From positions 1 to 15,151 of the forward strand of contig JBCDBY010000087.1 in NCBI GenBank assembly GCA_039182715.1: 15,151 nt of DNA, written 5' to 3'. Below are positions 1 to 7,168 of this stretch, piece after piece. Every line of letters begins with the position of its first letter. Position 1 is the first letter of the stretch. Position numbers and translations under genes: made by a program. Source of the DNA: JBCDBY01 sp039182715 (GTDB lineage: Bacteria > Planctomycetota > PLA2). A model generated the notes under the pieces. The model did not search any database and was not told where the DNA came from. It saw only the letters and a list, made by a program, of their open reading frames with translations.

Positions 1-13
1 CCCCCCTCGCCAC

Positions 14-45
14 GCCCCTGGCCTCTAGCCCCTGGCCCCTAGCCC
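14..45. repeat. Short C-rich tandem repeat at left edge
   Basis: Two 14-nt units follow each other, gcccctggcctcta (14-27) and gcccctggccccta (28-41), with a third partial unit gccc (42-45). They differ at one base. The stretch is in intergenic DNA before the first glycosyltransferase and has no coding character. C-rich ctggcccctagccc strings of this kind are typical of dispersed intergenic repeats in GC-rich bacteria, but I cannot tell the copy number from one window. Confidence 0.55.
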
Positions 46-125
46 AATCCCCCTAAAGTCTCCAACCGTCTCCATCCGATACGGCTCCCGGAGCGCAAGG
101 GCCTTTGGTCGGGCCCGACAGGAGC

Positions 126-1016
126 ATGGTCAGAAAAGTCAGCGTCATCATGCCCGCCTACAACGAGGCGGGCGCCATCGGGGATGTCCTTCGCGGGGTC
201 CAGGAAGTCGCGCGGCAGCGCGCCGGGACCGACGCGTTCGAGATCATCGTCGTCGACGACGGGTCGACGGACGGCACCGCGGACGTCGCCGAAGAGGCGG
301 GCGCCCGCGTCGTGCGCCACCCCTACAACATCGGAAACGGCGCCGCCATCAAGGCGGGCATGCGTGCCGCCCAGGGCGACGTCTACGTCATGATGGACGG
401 CGACGGGCAGCACCGGCCGGAAGAGATTCCGATGCTGCTCGAAGCGCTCGAGCACCACGCCATGGTGGTCGGCGCGCGCGACAAGGCGGGCCAGGCCAAC
501 CCCTGGCGCCGCATGGCGAACGGCATCTACAACATGTTCGCCAGCTACGTCACGGGCCGCACCATCCCCGACCTGACGTCCGGCTTCCGCTTGATGCGCG
601 CCGGCGTCGCCCGACGCTTCCTCTACCTGCTGCCCAACACCTTCAGCTACCCGACCACGACGACCCTCGCCTGCTTCAAGACCGGCCTGCCGGTCGCCTA
701 CAAAGGCATCCAGGCGCGGCGGCGTACCGGAAAGAGCAAGATCAAGCTGATTCGCGACGGCTCGCGCTTCTTCCTGATCATCCTGAAGATCGCGACCTTC
801 TTCAGCCCGTTCCGCGTCTTCTTCCCGCTCTCGTTGATCTCCTTCGTGGCCGGCTTCGGCTGGTACGCCTACACCTTCACGACGCAGCATCGCTTCACCA
901 ACATGTCGATGCTGCTCATCGTGCAGGGCGTCATGCTCTTCGCGCTGGCGCTCATTTCCGATCAGATCGCCCAGCTGCGTTTCGACCGGAGCGAGCGGCG
1001 GGGCGGCGGGGACTAG
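126..1016 (+). CDS. Polyprenyl-phosphate glycosyltransferase, DPM1/GtrB-like (GT2)
   Basis: This GT2 enzyme of about 296 residues probably moves a sugar from a nucleotide donor onto polyprenyl phosphate at the cytoplasmic face of the inner membrane. Visible features are the N-terminal SVIMPAYNEAG strand, the nucleotide-binding VDDGSTDGT (residues 43-51), the metal-binding DGD at 91-93 in MDGDGQHRPEE, the DLTSGFRLM motif of DPM1-like enzymes, and a basic RRRTGKSKIK stretch. Two hydrophobic C-terminal segments follow (about 215-250 and 258-282), the GtrB-like layout. The ATG at 126 was chosen because homology begins immediately after it. A TTG at 105 is in frame and would add seven residues (AAGGG lies 3 nt before it), while the AGGAG before 126 is only 1 nt away, so the start is uncertain. 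It is the first gene of a six-gene operon, with only 1 nt before the next start. The sugar (mannose, glucose or other) cannot be read from sequence. Confidence 0.87.
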   Translation: MVRKVSVIMPAYNEAGAIGDVLRGVQEVARQRAGTDAFEIIVVDDGSTDGTADVAEEAGARVVRHPYNIGNGAAIKAGMRAAQGDVYVMMDGDGQHRPEEIPMLLEALEHHAMVVGARDKAGQANPWRRMANGIYNMFASYVTGRTIPDLTSGFRLMRAGVARRFLYLLPNTFSYPTTTTLACFKTGLPVAYKGIQARRRTGKSKIKLIRDGSRFFLIILKIATFFSPFRVFFPLSLISFVAGFGWYAYTFTTQHRFTNMSMLLIVQGVMLFALALISDQIAQLRFDRSERRGGGD

Positions 1017-1017
1017 C

Positions 1018-2121
1018 GTGCGCGTCTGCTACTTCGGCACCTACTCGGTCGGCGGCGGCTACCCGCGCAACACCGTGCTCATGGACGCCCTGCGCGCCGC
1101 GGGCGCCACGGTGCACGAGTGCCACGCGCCGCTCTTCGCCGACGCGCACGAGAAGGTCGCGGCCGCGAAGGGCGGCCTGCGCTTCGCCGGGCGCCTCGCG
1201 CGCGCCTGGGCCAGCCTCACGCGCCAGTACCGTCGTGCGCCCGCGCACGACGTGGTTGTCGTCGGCTACACCGGCCACCTCGACATCCAGCTCGCGCGCC
1301 TCGTCGCGCGCGGACGGCCGATCGTGCTCGACGCCTTTTTGAGCCCGTGGGACACGGTCGTCCGCGACCGGCAACTCTTCCCCGAGCGGTCGCTGCGATC
1401 GCGCGCGCTCTTCGCCGCCGAGCGCTCCGCCCTGCGCCGCGCCGACAAGGTGCTCACCGACACCACGGCGCACGCCGACTACATGGCGCGCACGTTCGGC
1501 GTCGATCGCGCCAAGTTTCACGCCATCCCGGTCGGATCGATCATGCCGGTCCCCGCTCTCGTCGGCCGTCCCGGACCCGAGCCGCACCGCCCGCTGCGCG
1601 CGTTCTTCTGCGGTAGCTTCGTCCCGCTGCAGGGGGTGCCGGTCATTCTCGACGCCGCCGCGCAGGCGCCGGAGATCGAGTTCGAGATCGTCGGCGACGG
1701 ACCCGGCGCCGACCGCATCGAGGAGGAGGTCGCCGCGCGCGCCATGCCGAACGTGCGGCTCGAGCGGCGCTTCATCGACCGCGGCGAGCTCGCCGCGCGC
1801 ACCGAGGCGGCCGACGTCGTGCTCGGCGTTTTCGGCGACGGCGACAAGACCGGTCGCGTGGTGCCCTGCAAGGTCTACGACGGCCTCGCTGCGGGCAAGC
1901 CGGTCGTCACCGGCGACGGCGCCGCCCCGCGCGCCATGCTGCGCGACGGGGAGGAGGCGCTGCTCGTGCGCCGCGGCGATGCCGCCGCGATCGTCGAGGC
2001 GCTGCGCCGTCTGCAGGATCCGGAGCTGCGCGCCCGCCTCGCCGACGGCGCGCGCCGCGCGTACGAAGCGCGCTTCTCCATCGAAGCGATCGGCCGCACG
2101 CTGAAAGAGGCGCTGGCGTGA
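1018..2121 (+). CDS. Glycosyltransferase, GT-B fold, GT4-like
   Basis: A 367-residue soluble GT-B enzyme probably adds one sugar to a lipid-linked oligosaccharide in the cytoplasm. The N-terminal Rossmann half starts MRVCYFGTYSVGGGYPRN and contains a PIVLDAFLSPWDTV segment. The C-terminal half starts near FFCGSF (196-201) and has VGDGPG and the donor-binding region GDKTGRVVPCKVYDG (275-289). In place of the usual GT4 E-x7-E it shows K277, R280, K285 and D288, resembling the subgroup with an R-V-I-P-N-K motif. The start is GTG, one base after the stop of the upstream gene, with a modest GGGGA 5 nt upstream. The stop overlaps the next GTG (GTGA). The donor and acceptor are not recognisable. Confidence 0.85.
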   Translation: MRVCYFGTYSVGGGYPRNTVLMDALRAAGATVHECHAPLFADAHEKVAAAKGGLRFAGRLARAWASLTRQYRRAPAHDVVVVGYTGHLDIQLARLVARGRPIVLDAFLSPWDTVVRDRQLFPERSLRSRALFAAERSALRRADKVLTDTTAHADYMARTFGVDRAKFHAIPVGSIMPVPALVGRPGPEPHRPLRAFFCGSFVPLQGVPVILDAAAQAPEIEFEIVGDGPGADRIEEEVAARAMPNVRLERRFIDRGELAARTEAADVVLGVFGDGDKTGRVVPCKVYDGLAAGKPVVTGDGAAPRAMLRDGEEALLVRRGDAAAIVEALRRLQDPELRARLADGARRAYEARFSIEAIGRTLKEALA

Positions 2122-3194
2122 GAATCGCGATCAACGGACTCGCCATCGGGCCGCAGCGCACCGGCATCGGCCGCGTCACGGTGCAGTCGCTGCACGCGCT
2201 CCTCGCGCGCCGCCCCGACGACGAGTTCTGGCTCTTTCTGCCCGAGGACGCGCCGGAAGGGCTCTTCCCGGACACGCCGAATCTCACGACGGTGCGCACC
2301 GACGTGTCGCTCGACAAGCCGGTGCGCTCGCTGCTCTTCGAGGAGTTCGAGCTGCCGCGCCGCCTCAAGGGCGCGCGCATCGATCTTTACTACGCGCCCA
2401 GCTTCCTGCTTCCGTTCTTCCCGGGCGCGGAGCGCGAGATCATCTGCGTCCACGATCTCGCCTGGCGCTTCTTCCCCAAGTCGAAGAGCTTTCGCTTCCG
2501 CTCCTACATGAACGCGCGCCTGCCCGCCGCCCTGCGCCGCGCGTCGCAGATCGTTACCGTCTCGGCCGCCACGGCGGACGATGTGGTGACGGAGTACGGC
2601 GAGGAGTTCGCGGACCGCCTGCGCGTCGTGCCCAACGGCGTCGACCTCGACGTCTTCCGCCCCGACCCGACGCGCCCCGAGACGGAGGAGCCCTTTCTCG
2701 CCGTCGTCGGCAACCAGGACCCGCGCAAGAACATCGGCACGCTGCTCGACGCGTTGCCCGCCTTCCGGGCGCGCATGCGCCCCTGCCGACTCGTGCTCGT
2801 CGGCCCGGGCGCGCGCCCGCTGCCGGCGCCGCCGTCGGTCGACTTCCTCGGCTACCTCGCCGACGACGAACTCGTCTCGCTCTACCAGAGCGCGCTCATG
2901 GTCGTGCAGCCCTCGCTCTACGAAGGCTTCGGCCTGCCGGTGCTCGAAGCGATGGCGTGCGGCGCGCCGGTCGCCTGCGCCGACATTCCCGTCTTCCGCG
3001 AGGTGACCGGCGGAGCCGCGAAGTTCTTCGATCCGCGCGACGCCGGCTCCATCGCCCAGGTGATGGCCGATCTCGCGCGCGACGACGATACGCGCGCCGA
3101 TCTCGCCGAACGCGGCTACGCGCGCGCGCAGGAGTTCAGCTGGGAGCGCACCGGCGACAAGCTGGACGCCGTGTTCACGGAGGCGCTTTCGTGA
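2118..3194 (+). CDS. Glycosyltransferase family 4 (mannosyltransferase-like)
   Basis: A 358-residue GT4 retaining glycosyltransferase of the MtfB/WbdB-like mannosyltransferase group, probably extending a lipid-linked glycan in the cytoplasm. The N-terminus reads MRIAINGLAIGPQRTGIGR, with the glycine-rich acceptor-side loop. VHDLAW and VVPNGVDLDVF precede the C-terminal domain. That domain carries VVGNQDPRKN (donor phosphate binding) and the canonical E-x7-E in EGFGLPVLEAMACG (E269 and E277). The GTG start overlaps the previous stop as GTGA. An AGAGG-like ribosome binding site lies about 7 nt upstream. It closely resembles the next gene in length and motif order, so the two may be paralogues. 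A mannose donor is family-based inference only. Confidence 0.9.
   Translation: MRIAINGLAIGPQRTGIGRVTVQSLHALLARRPDDEFWLFLPEDAPEGLFPDTPNLTTVRTDVSLDKPVRSLLFEEFELPRRLKGARIDLYYAPSFLLPFFPGAEREIICVHDLAWRFFPKSKSFRFRSYMNARLPAALRRASQIVTVSAATADDVVTEYGEEFADRLRVVPNGVDLDVFRPDPTRPETEEPFLAVVGNQDPRKNIGTLLDALPAFRARMRPCRLVLVGPGARPLPAPPSVDFLGYLADDELVSLYQSALMVVQPSLYEGFGLPVLEAMACGAPVACADIPVFREVTGGAAKFFDPRDAGSIAQVMADLARDDDTRADLAERGYARAQEFSWERTGDKLDAVFTEALS
3179..3183 (+). promoter_or_regulatory. Ribosome binding site fixing the GTG at 3191
   Basis: GGAGG lies 7 nt before a GTG that overlaps the upstream stop (GTGA). This selects 3191 over in-frame starts up to 234 nt further upstream, which would lie inside the preceding glycosyltransferase gene. 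Confidence 0.75.
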
Positions 3195-4252
3195 TCCGCG
3201 TCGCGCTGCACGTCGTCGCCGGCCCGCGCGGCGGCCCCCGCACCTACGGCGTCCTGCTCGCGCAGGCGTTGGCCGCACGCCCGGACCTCGACCTCGTCGT
3301 GCTCACCGATCGGCCGGAGGTCTTCGAGAGTATCGCCACGATCCGTCTCAAGGGCCCGCGTCCCTGGGCGGATCACGTCCAGGTCCCGCGCATCCTCAAG
3401 GACCTGCAGCCGGACGTCTATCACAACACCAAGAACGCGCTGCCGTGGCGCGCGCCCTGCCCGGCGGTCGTCACGCTCCACGATCTCGCGTATCACCATC
3501 ACCCCGAGACCTTCGGCGTCGCGTCGCGCATCTACCTGCGCTTCGTGCACGAGCACGCGGCGAAGCACGCCGATGCGATCGTCGCCGTCTCGCACCACGC
3601 GCGGCAGGACATGATCGACACGCTGGGCGTCGACGGCGCCCGTGTCCACGTCGCCTATCACGGCCTCGACCCGCGTTTCCGCGATACGCAGGGCGCCCCC
3701 GCGCCCGCACTCGCCGAACCGTACGTCCTGTCCGTTGGCACCATCCAGCGCCGCAAAAACCTCGACGTGCTGGTGCGTGCGGTCGCCGCCCTGCGCGAGA
3801 ACGGACGCGACTTCACGCTGGCCATCGCCGGCCGCCGCGGCTGGAAGACCGAGGAGTTCGACCGCGCCTGCGAGAGCACGCCGGTGCGCATGCTCGGCGT
3901 CGTGCCCGACGAGTCGCTGCCCGAGCTCTACCGGCACGCCGCGGCGTTCGTCCAGCCCTCCTCCTACGAGGGCTTCGGCCTCACCGCGCTCGAGGCGATG
4001 GCGTGCGGCGCTCCGGTCATCGCGGCCGATGCCGGCAGCCTGCCCGAGGTGGTGGGGGACGCCGGCCTGCTGGTGCCGCCGCGCGACGTCGACGCGTTGC
4101 GCGACGCCCTCGGCCAGGTGCTCGACCACCCGGGTCTCGCGCAGGAGCTGCGCGTGGCCGGCCAGGAGCGCTCCCGCTCCTTCCGCTGGGAACAGTCGGC
4201 GGAGGATCACGTGCGCATCTACCGCAAGGCGATGGAGGCCCGCGATGCTTGA
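3191..4252 (+). CDS. Glycosyltransferase family 4
   Basis: A 353-residue GT4 glycosyltransferase, predicted cytoplasmic. It begins (M)IRVALHVVAGPRGGPRTYG, followed by LHDLAYHHHPE, VAVSHHARQDM and VAYHGLDPRF. The C-terminal donor domain has LSVGTIQRRKN and the E-x7-E motif in EGFGLTALEAMACG (E260 and E268), then a GLLVPPRD segment. The open frame continues upstream to 2957. The GTG at 3191 is chosen because it follows a GGAGG by 7 nt, forms a GTGA junction with the previous stop, and is where family similarity begins. The 3' end overlaps the next gene by 8 nt. Its motif order matches the upstream GT4, which suggests an old tandem duplication. The linkage made is unknown. Confidence 0.9.
   Translation: MIRVALHVVAGPRGGPRTYGVLLAQALAARPDLDLVVLTDRPEVFESIATIRLKGPRPWADHVQVPRILKDLQPDVYHNTKNALPWRAPCPAVVTLHDLAYHHHPETFGVASRIYLRFVHEHAAKHADAIVAVSHHARQDMIDTLGVDGARVHVAYHGLDPRFRDTQGAPAPALAEPYVLSVGTIQRRKNLDVLVRAVAALRENGRDFTLAIAGRRGWKTEEFDRACESTPVRMLGVVPDESLPELYRHAAAFVQPSSYEGFGLTALEAMACGAPVIAADAGSLPEVVGDAGLLVPPRDVDALRDALGQVLDHPGLAQELRVAGQERSRSFRWEQSAEDHVRIYRKAMEARDA
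4234..4238 (+). promoter_or_regulatory. Ribosome binding site fixing the ATG at 4245
   Basis: GGAGG sits 6 nt before the ATG at 4245. The long open frame of the GT-C/TPR gene extends back to 3642 inside the preceding gene. This site and the immediate appearance of a membrane helix after 4245 fix the real start. Confidence 0.72.
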
Positions 4253-6200
4253 CTGGCTGCGCCAGGAAATCGGCAAGGCGCCGCGCGTCTACGCGCTGCT
4301 GGCGATCGTCGTTGCCTCGTTCCTCGCCTACGCGAACAGCCTCGATGCGGGCTTCCACTTCGACGACTCGCATCACATCGTCGAGAACCCCTACCTGCGG
4401 GACGCCAAGTACATCCCGCAGTTCTTCCATCGACCCGACACCTTCAGCGCCCTGCCCGGACATCACATGTACCGGCCGGTGCTGATGACCTCATTTGCCC
4501 TCAACTATCAATGGGGCGGCTTCGATCCCCTCGGCTGGCGCCTGACCGCGATTGCGCTCCACGCTCTCGTCGCCATCGGCGTCTTCCTCCTGGTGCATTC
4601 CCTTTCGGCGACGCTCGACCAACGCGCCGGAGACCGGGTGGACCTTGGGGCACTCGGGGCCGCTCTTCTTTACGCCATTCATCCCGTCTTCACCGAGACG
4701 GTCGACTACGCCAGCGCCCGCTCGTCGCTGCTCGCCACCGGCTTCGTCGTCTGGGCGCTGCTCGCCCACCGGCGTTCGCTCGACGCACGCCGCGGCATCG
4801 CGCTCGCCTGGCAGGTCCTCGCGCTCGGCCTCTTCGCGCTCGGCTTCCTCAGCAAGGAGATCGCGGTCGTCTACCCGGCGCTGCTGATCGTCCTCGTCTG
4901 GCTCGAGCGCCGGGGCGTCGCCGCGGCGTTGCCCGCGATCGCGGTCGCGCTGCTGCTGCTCTACGTCCGCAAACTCGTGCTGGGCAATGCGGTGATCGAC
5001 TTCGCCGCCCGCGCGGACGCGGTCGCTTCCGCGCAGCCCGGGAGCGGTGGGGCGCGTCCGATTCTCTGGAACCTCTTCACGCAGGCGCGCGTCGTCGTCG
5101 CCTACCTCGGCCTCTTCCTCGCGCCGGTGGGCCTCTGCATCCACCGCCACGTGCGCGTGTCGGAGAGCCCGTGGGAGCTCGGCGTGATCGGCGGTGGTCT
5201 GGTGATCGTCTCCATGCTCTGGCTCGCGTTCAGCCGACGCCGGAGCGCCCCCCTGCTTTCGTTCGCGCTGCTCTGGTACCTGATCGCGCTCGCGCCGACC
5301 TCGTCGATCATTCCGCTCAACCAGGTCATGAACGAGCACCGCCTCTACCTGCCCGGCGTCGGTATCGCGATCCTCTTCGCGTTCGGTGTGCGCCGCCTCG
5401 GCTTCGTGCCGCGGCCCGCCTGGGCGATCGCCGGCTGCGCCCTGCTGGCGCTCACCTGGTCACGCAATCAGGATTGGCGCGACCCGGTGCGTATCTGGGC
5501 GTCCGCGGTCGAGATTTCGCCGGAGAGCAGCACCGCGTGGAACGCGCTCGGGGCGCAGCAGCGCGCGCGGGGCGACTTCGACGCGGCGGAGAGTTCGTTC
5601 CGTCGTTCGCTCGAGATCCTCCCCGGCGTCTGGAGCCCGACCTTCAACCTCGGCACGCTCGCGCTGGATCGCAGCGTCATCGAGGAGCGTCCCGCGCTGC
5701 TCGACGAGGCGGAGCAATGGCTGCAGGAGTCGCTGCGCTGCGAACCCGGCGCGGAGCGCTCGCGCTGGTACCTCGCCGAGGTCTGGTATCGGCGCGGCGA
5801 GATCGATCGCGCCGAGGACGAGTTCCGCCGGCTCGGCATGGGCTCGGCGCGCATGTTCGAGATGACGCGCTATCCGCTCGCCCGGCTCGCCCTGGACCGC
5901 GAGGCGTGGGCGGAGGCGCGCGCGCACTACGAGGACGCGCTTCGCATCGGCGACGACCCGGTTGCGGCCATTCTCGGCTTCGCGCAGATCGCCGCCAAGC
6001 AGGGCGATACGCGCCAGGCCGAGGCGGAGGCGCGCCGCGCTGCCGCCCTGCGGCCGCACGACCACCGTCCCTACACCTATCTCGCGCGTCTGTACGCGGG
6101 CACGCGCCGGGCGATCGGCCTGCTCGTCGAGGCGCAGCGCCGCGGATACCGGCCGACTCCGCGGGACCGGGAGGCCATCATGCGGGGAGATCCGTCGTGA
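4245..6200 (+). CDS. Polytopic GT-C glycosyltransferase with C-terminal TPRs (TMTC-like)
   Basis: A 651-residue inner-membrane protein with about 10-11 hydrophobic segments (residues 15 to about 415) followed by about five tetratricopeptide repeats (about 427-613). It resembles bacterial relatives of the eukaryotic TMTC O-mannosyltransferases. The first membrane helix is followed by FHFDDSHHIVENP, with D40 and D41 at the position of the catalytic acidic pair of GT-C enzymes. Other family-like motifs are YRPV (76-79), an ARSSLLA segment, SKE (203-205) and EHRLYLPG (364-371). TPR units include WNALGAQQRARGDFDAAESS and AQIAAKQGDTRQAEAEARRA. TMTC enzymes use dolichol-phosphate-mannose, and the first gene of this operon looks like a polyprenyl-phosphate-sugar synthase. 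A glycan or protein glycosyltransferase role is therefore plausible but unproven, as bacterial members are poorly characterised. It overlaps its neighbours by 8 nt upstream and 4 nt downstream. Confidence 0.82.
   Translation: MLDWLRQEIGKAPRVYALLAIVVASFLAYANSLDAGFHFDDSHHIVENPYLRDAKYIPQFFHRPDTFSALPGHHMYRPVLMTSFALNYQWGGFDPLGWRLTAIALHALVAIGVFLLVHSLSATLDQRAGDRVDLGALGAALLYAIHPVFTETVDYASARSSLLATGFVVWALLAHRRSLDARRGIALAWQVLALGLFALGFLSKEIAVVYPALLIVLVWLERRGVAAALPAIAVALLLLYVRKLVLGNAVIDFAARADAVASAQPGSGGARPILWNLFTQARVVVAYLGLFLAPVGLCIHRHVRVSESPWELGVIGGGLVIVSMLWLAFSRRRSAPLLSFALLWYLIALAPTSSIIPLNQVMNEHRLYLPGVGIAILFAFGVRRLGFVPRPAWAIAGCALLALTWSRNQDWRDPVRIWASAVEISPESSTAWNALGAQQRARGDFDAAESSFRRSLEILPGVWSPTFNLGTLALDRSVIEERPALLDEAEQWLQESLRCEPGAERSRWYLAEVWYRRGEIDRAEDEFRRLGMGSARMFEMTRYPLARLALDREAWAEARAHYEDALRIGDDPVAAILGFAQIAAKQGDTRQAEAEARRAAALRPHDHRPYTYLARLYAGTRRAIGLLVEAQRRGYRPTPRDREAIMRGDPS
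6184..6189 (+). promoter_or_regulatory. Ribosome binding site fixing the GTG at 6197
   Basis: GGGGAG lies 7 nt before a GTG that overlaps the TPR gene's stop as GTGA. The open frame reaches back to 4511 within the upstream gene, so this site decides the start. Confidence 0.72.
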
Positions 6201-7168
6201 TTTCGATCCTGATCTGCACCTGGAAGCGCGCCGTCCCGCTCAAGCGGGCGCTGGCGACGCTGTACGAACTCGGATGGCGCCCGTCCGACGATCTCGAGAT
6301 CGTCACCTGCCATCCGCCGGGCAACGACGAGTCGGTGACGATGCTGGAGGAGTGCTTCCCCGACGTGCGCATCGTGCACGCGCCGGAGGCGAACCTCTCG
6401 CTCCAGCGCAACCTCGTCGCGCGGGCGTCGAAGGGCGACGTGCTCGTCTACCTCGACGACGACGCGTGGCCGAAGGAAGGCTGGCTCGATCGCCTCGTCG
6501 CGCCCTTCGCCGACGACGCGGTCGCGGCGGTGGGTGGCAGCGTCGTCGACCCCGACGGCAACCTGATGAACGCGTGCATGGCGGCGACCGCATTCGGGCG
6601 CACCTACGTGCTCGATCGTCCCGAGGATCTGCCCGCGGGCCACGCGCTCACGCTGCAGGGCAACAACATCGCGATCCGCCGCACGGCGCTCTTCGCGCTC
6701 GGCGGCTTCGACGAGAACTACCGCTACCACCTCGACGAGACCGACGTCTGTTTCTCGCTGGCGCAGGCGGGCTACCGTCTCGTCTACCAGCCCGACGCCG
6801 TCATCTTCCACGAGGCGGCCACCGGACCGCACCGCAAGTCGGCCTGGGACCGCGACTGGCACACGATCGCGAAAAACCACGTCTACTACTGCTTCACGCA
6901 CGTGCGTCGCGGGCGCTGGCGGCTCGCCTTCGTGCCGTGGATGCTGCAGCTGCCGAAGCTCGCGCGCTTCTGGCTCTGGATGGGCATGGGTCGACTTTCG
7001 CCGCGCGCGGCCGCCTCCTGCTTCGGGCGTCACGTGGCCGGCACCTTCACGGGCTACCGCAAGGGGCTCTCGCGGACGCCGCGCCGCACGCTTCAGCGTG
7101 AGAACAGCAGCGCGAGCGTCGCCACGCCCAGCGAGGCGATCAGCCCCGGAACCAGGCAGAAGACGTAG
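6197..7168 (+). CDS. Glycosyltransferase family 2
   Basis: A 323-residue inverting GT-A enzyme, probably transferring a sugar from a nucleotide donor in the cytoplasm. It begins (M)ISILICTWKRAVPLKRAL. It has the metal-binding DDD at 87-89 in VYLDDDAWPKEGW and GNNIAIRR before a GGFDE loop. An acidic LDETDVCF segment (179-186) probably holds the catalytic base, as in the ED motif of GT2 enzymes. A hydrophobic stretch near WMLQLPKLARFWLWMGMG may associate with the membrane. The last 24 or so residues, after TPRRTLQ, are read from the antisense strand of the convergent flippase gene and look unlike a conserved domain. The true stop may have been lost and replaced by this one. It is the last gene of the operon, with no terminator space before the convergent gene. 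Confidence 0.87.
   Translation: MISILICTWKRAVPLKRALATLYELGWRPSDDLEIVTCHPPGNDESVTMLEECFPDVRIVHAPEANLSLQRNLVARASKGDVLVYLDDDAWPKEGWLDRLVAPFADDAVAAVGGSVVDPDGNLMNACMAATAFGRTYVLDRPEDLPAGHALTLQGNNIAIRRTALFALGGFDENYRYHLDETDVCFSLAQAGYRLVYQPDAVIFHEAATGPHRKSAWDRDWHTIAKNHVYYCFTHVRRGRWRLAFVPWMLQLPKLARFWLWMGMGRLSPRAAASCFGRHVAGTFTGYRKGLSRTPRRTLQRENSSASVATPSEAISPGTRQKT

Noticed and set aside
54..59. TAAAGT as a -10 promoter element for the first operon
   Set aside because: No -35 lies at suitable spacing, and a single weak hexamer is not enough.
105..125. TTG at 105 as start of the first glycosyltransferase
   Set aside because: It is in frame with AAGGG 3 nt upstream, but the seven extra residues lie outside family similarity. 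It is kept only as an alternative.
39..890. 283-codon minus-strand open frame
   Set aside because: It is antisense to the DPM1-like gene, with skewed composition and no recognisable domain.
1875..3278. 467-codon minus-strand open frame
   Set aside because: It is antisense across two motif-rich GT4 genes, with Arg/Ala/Gly-rich composition.
3116..4276. 386-codon minus-strand open frame
   Set aside because: It is antisense to the second GT4 of the tandem pair and has no domain.
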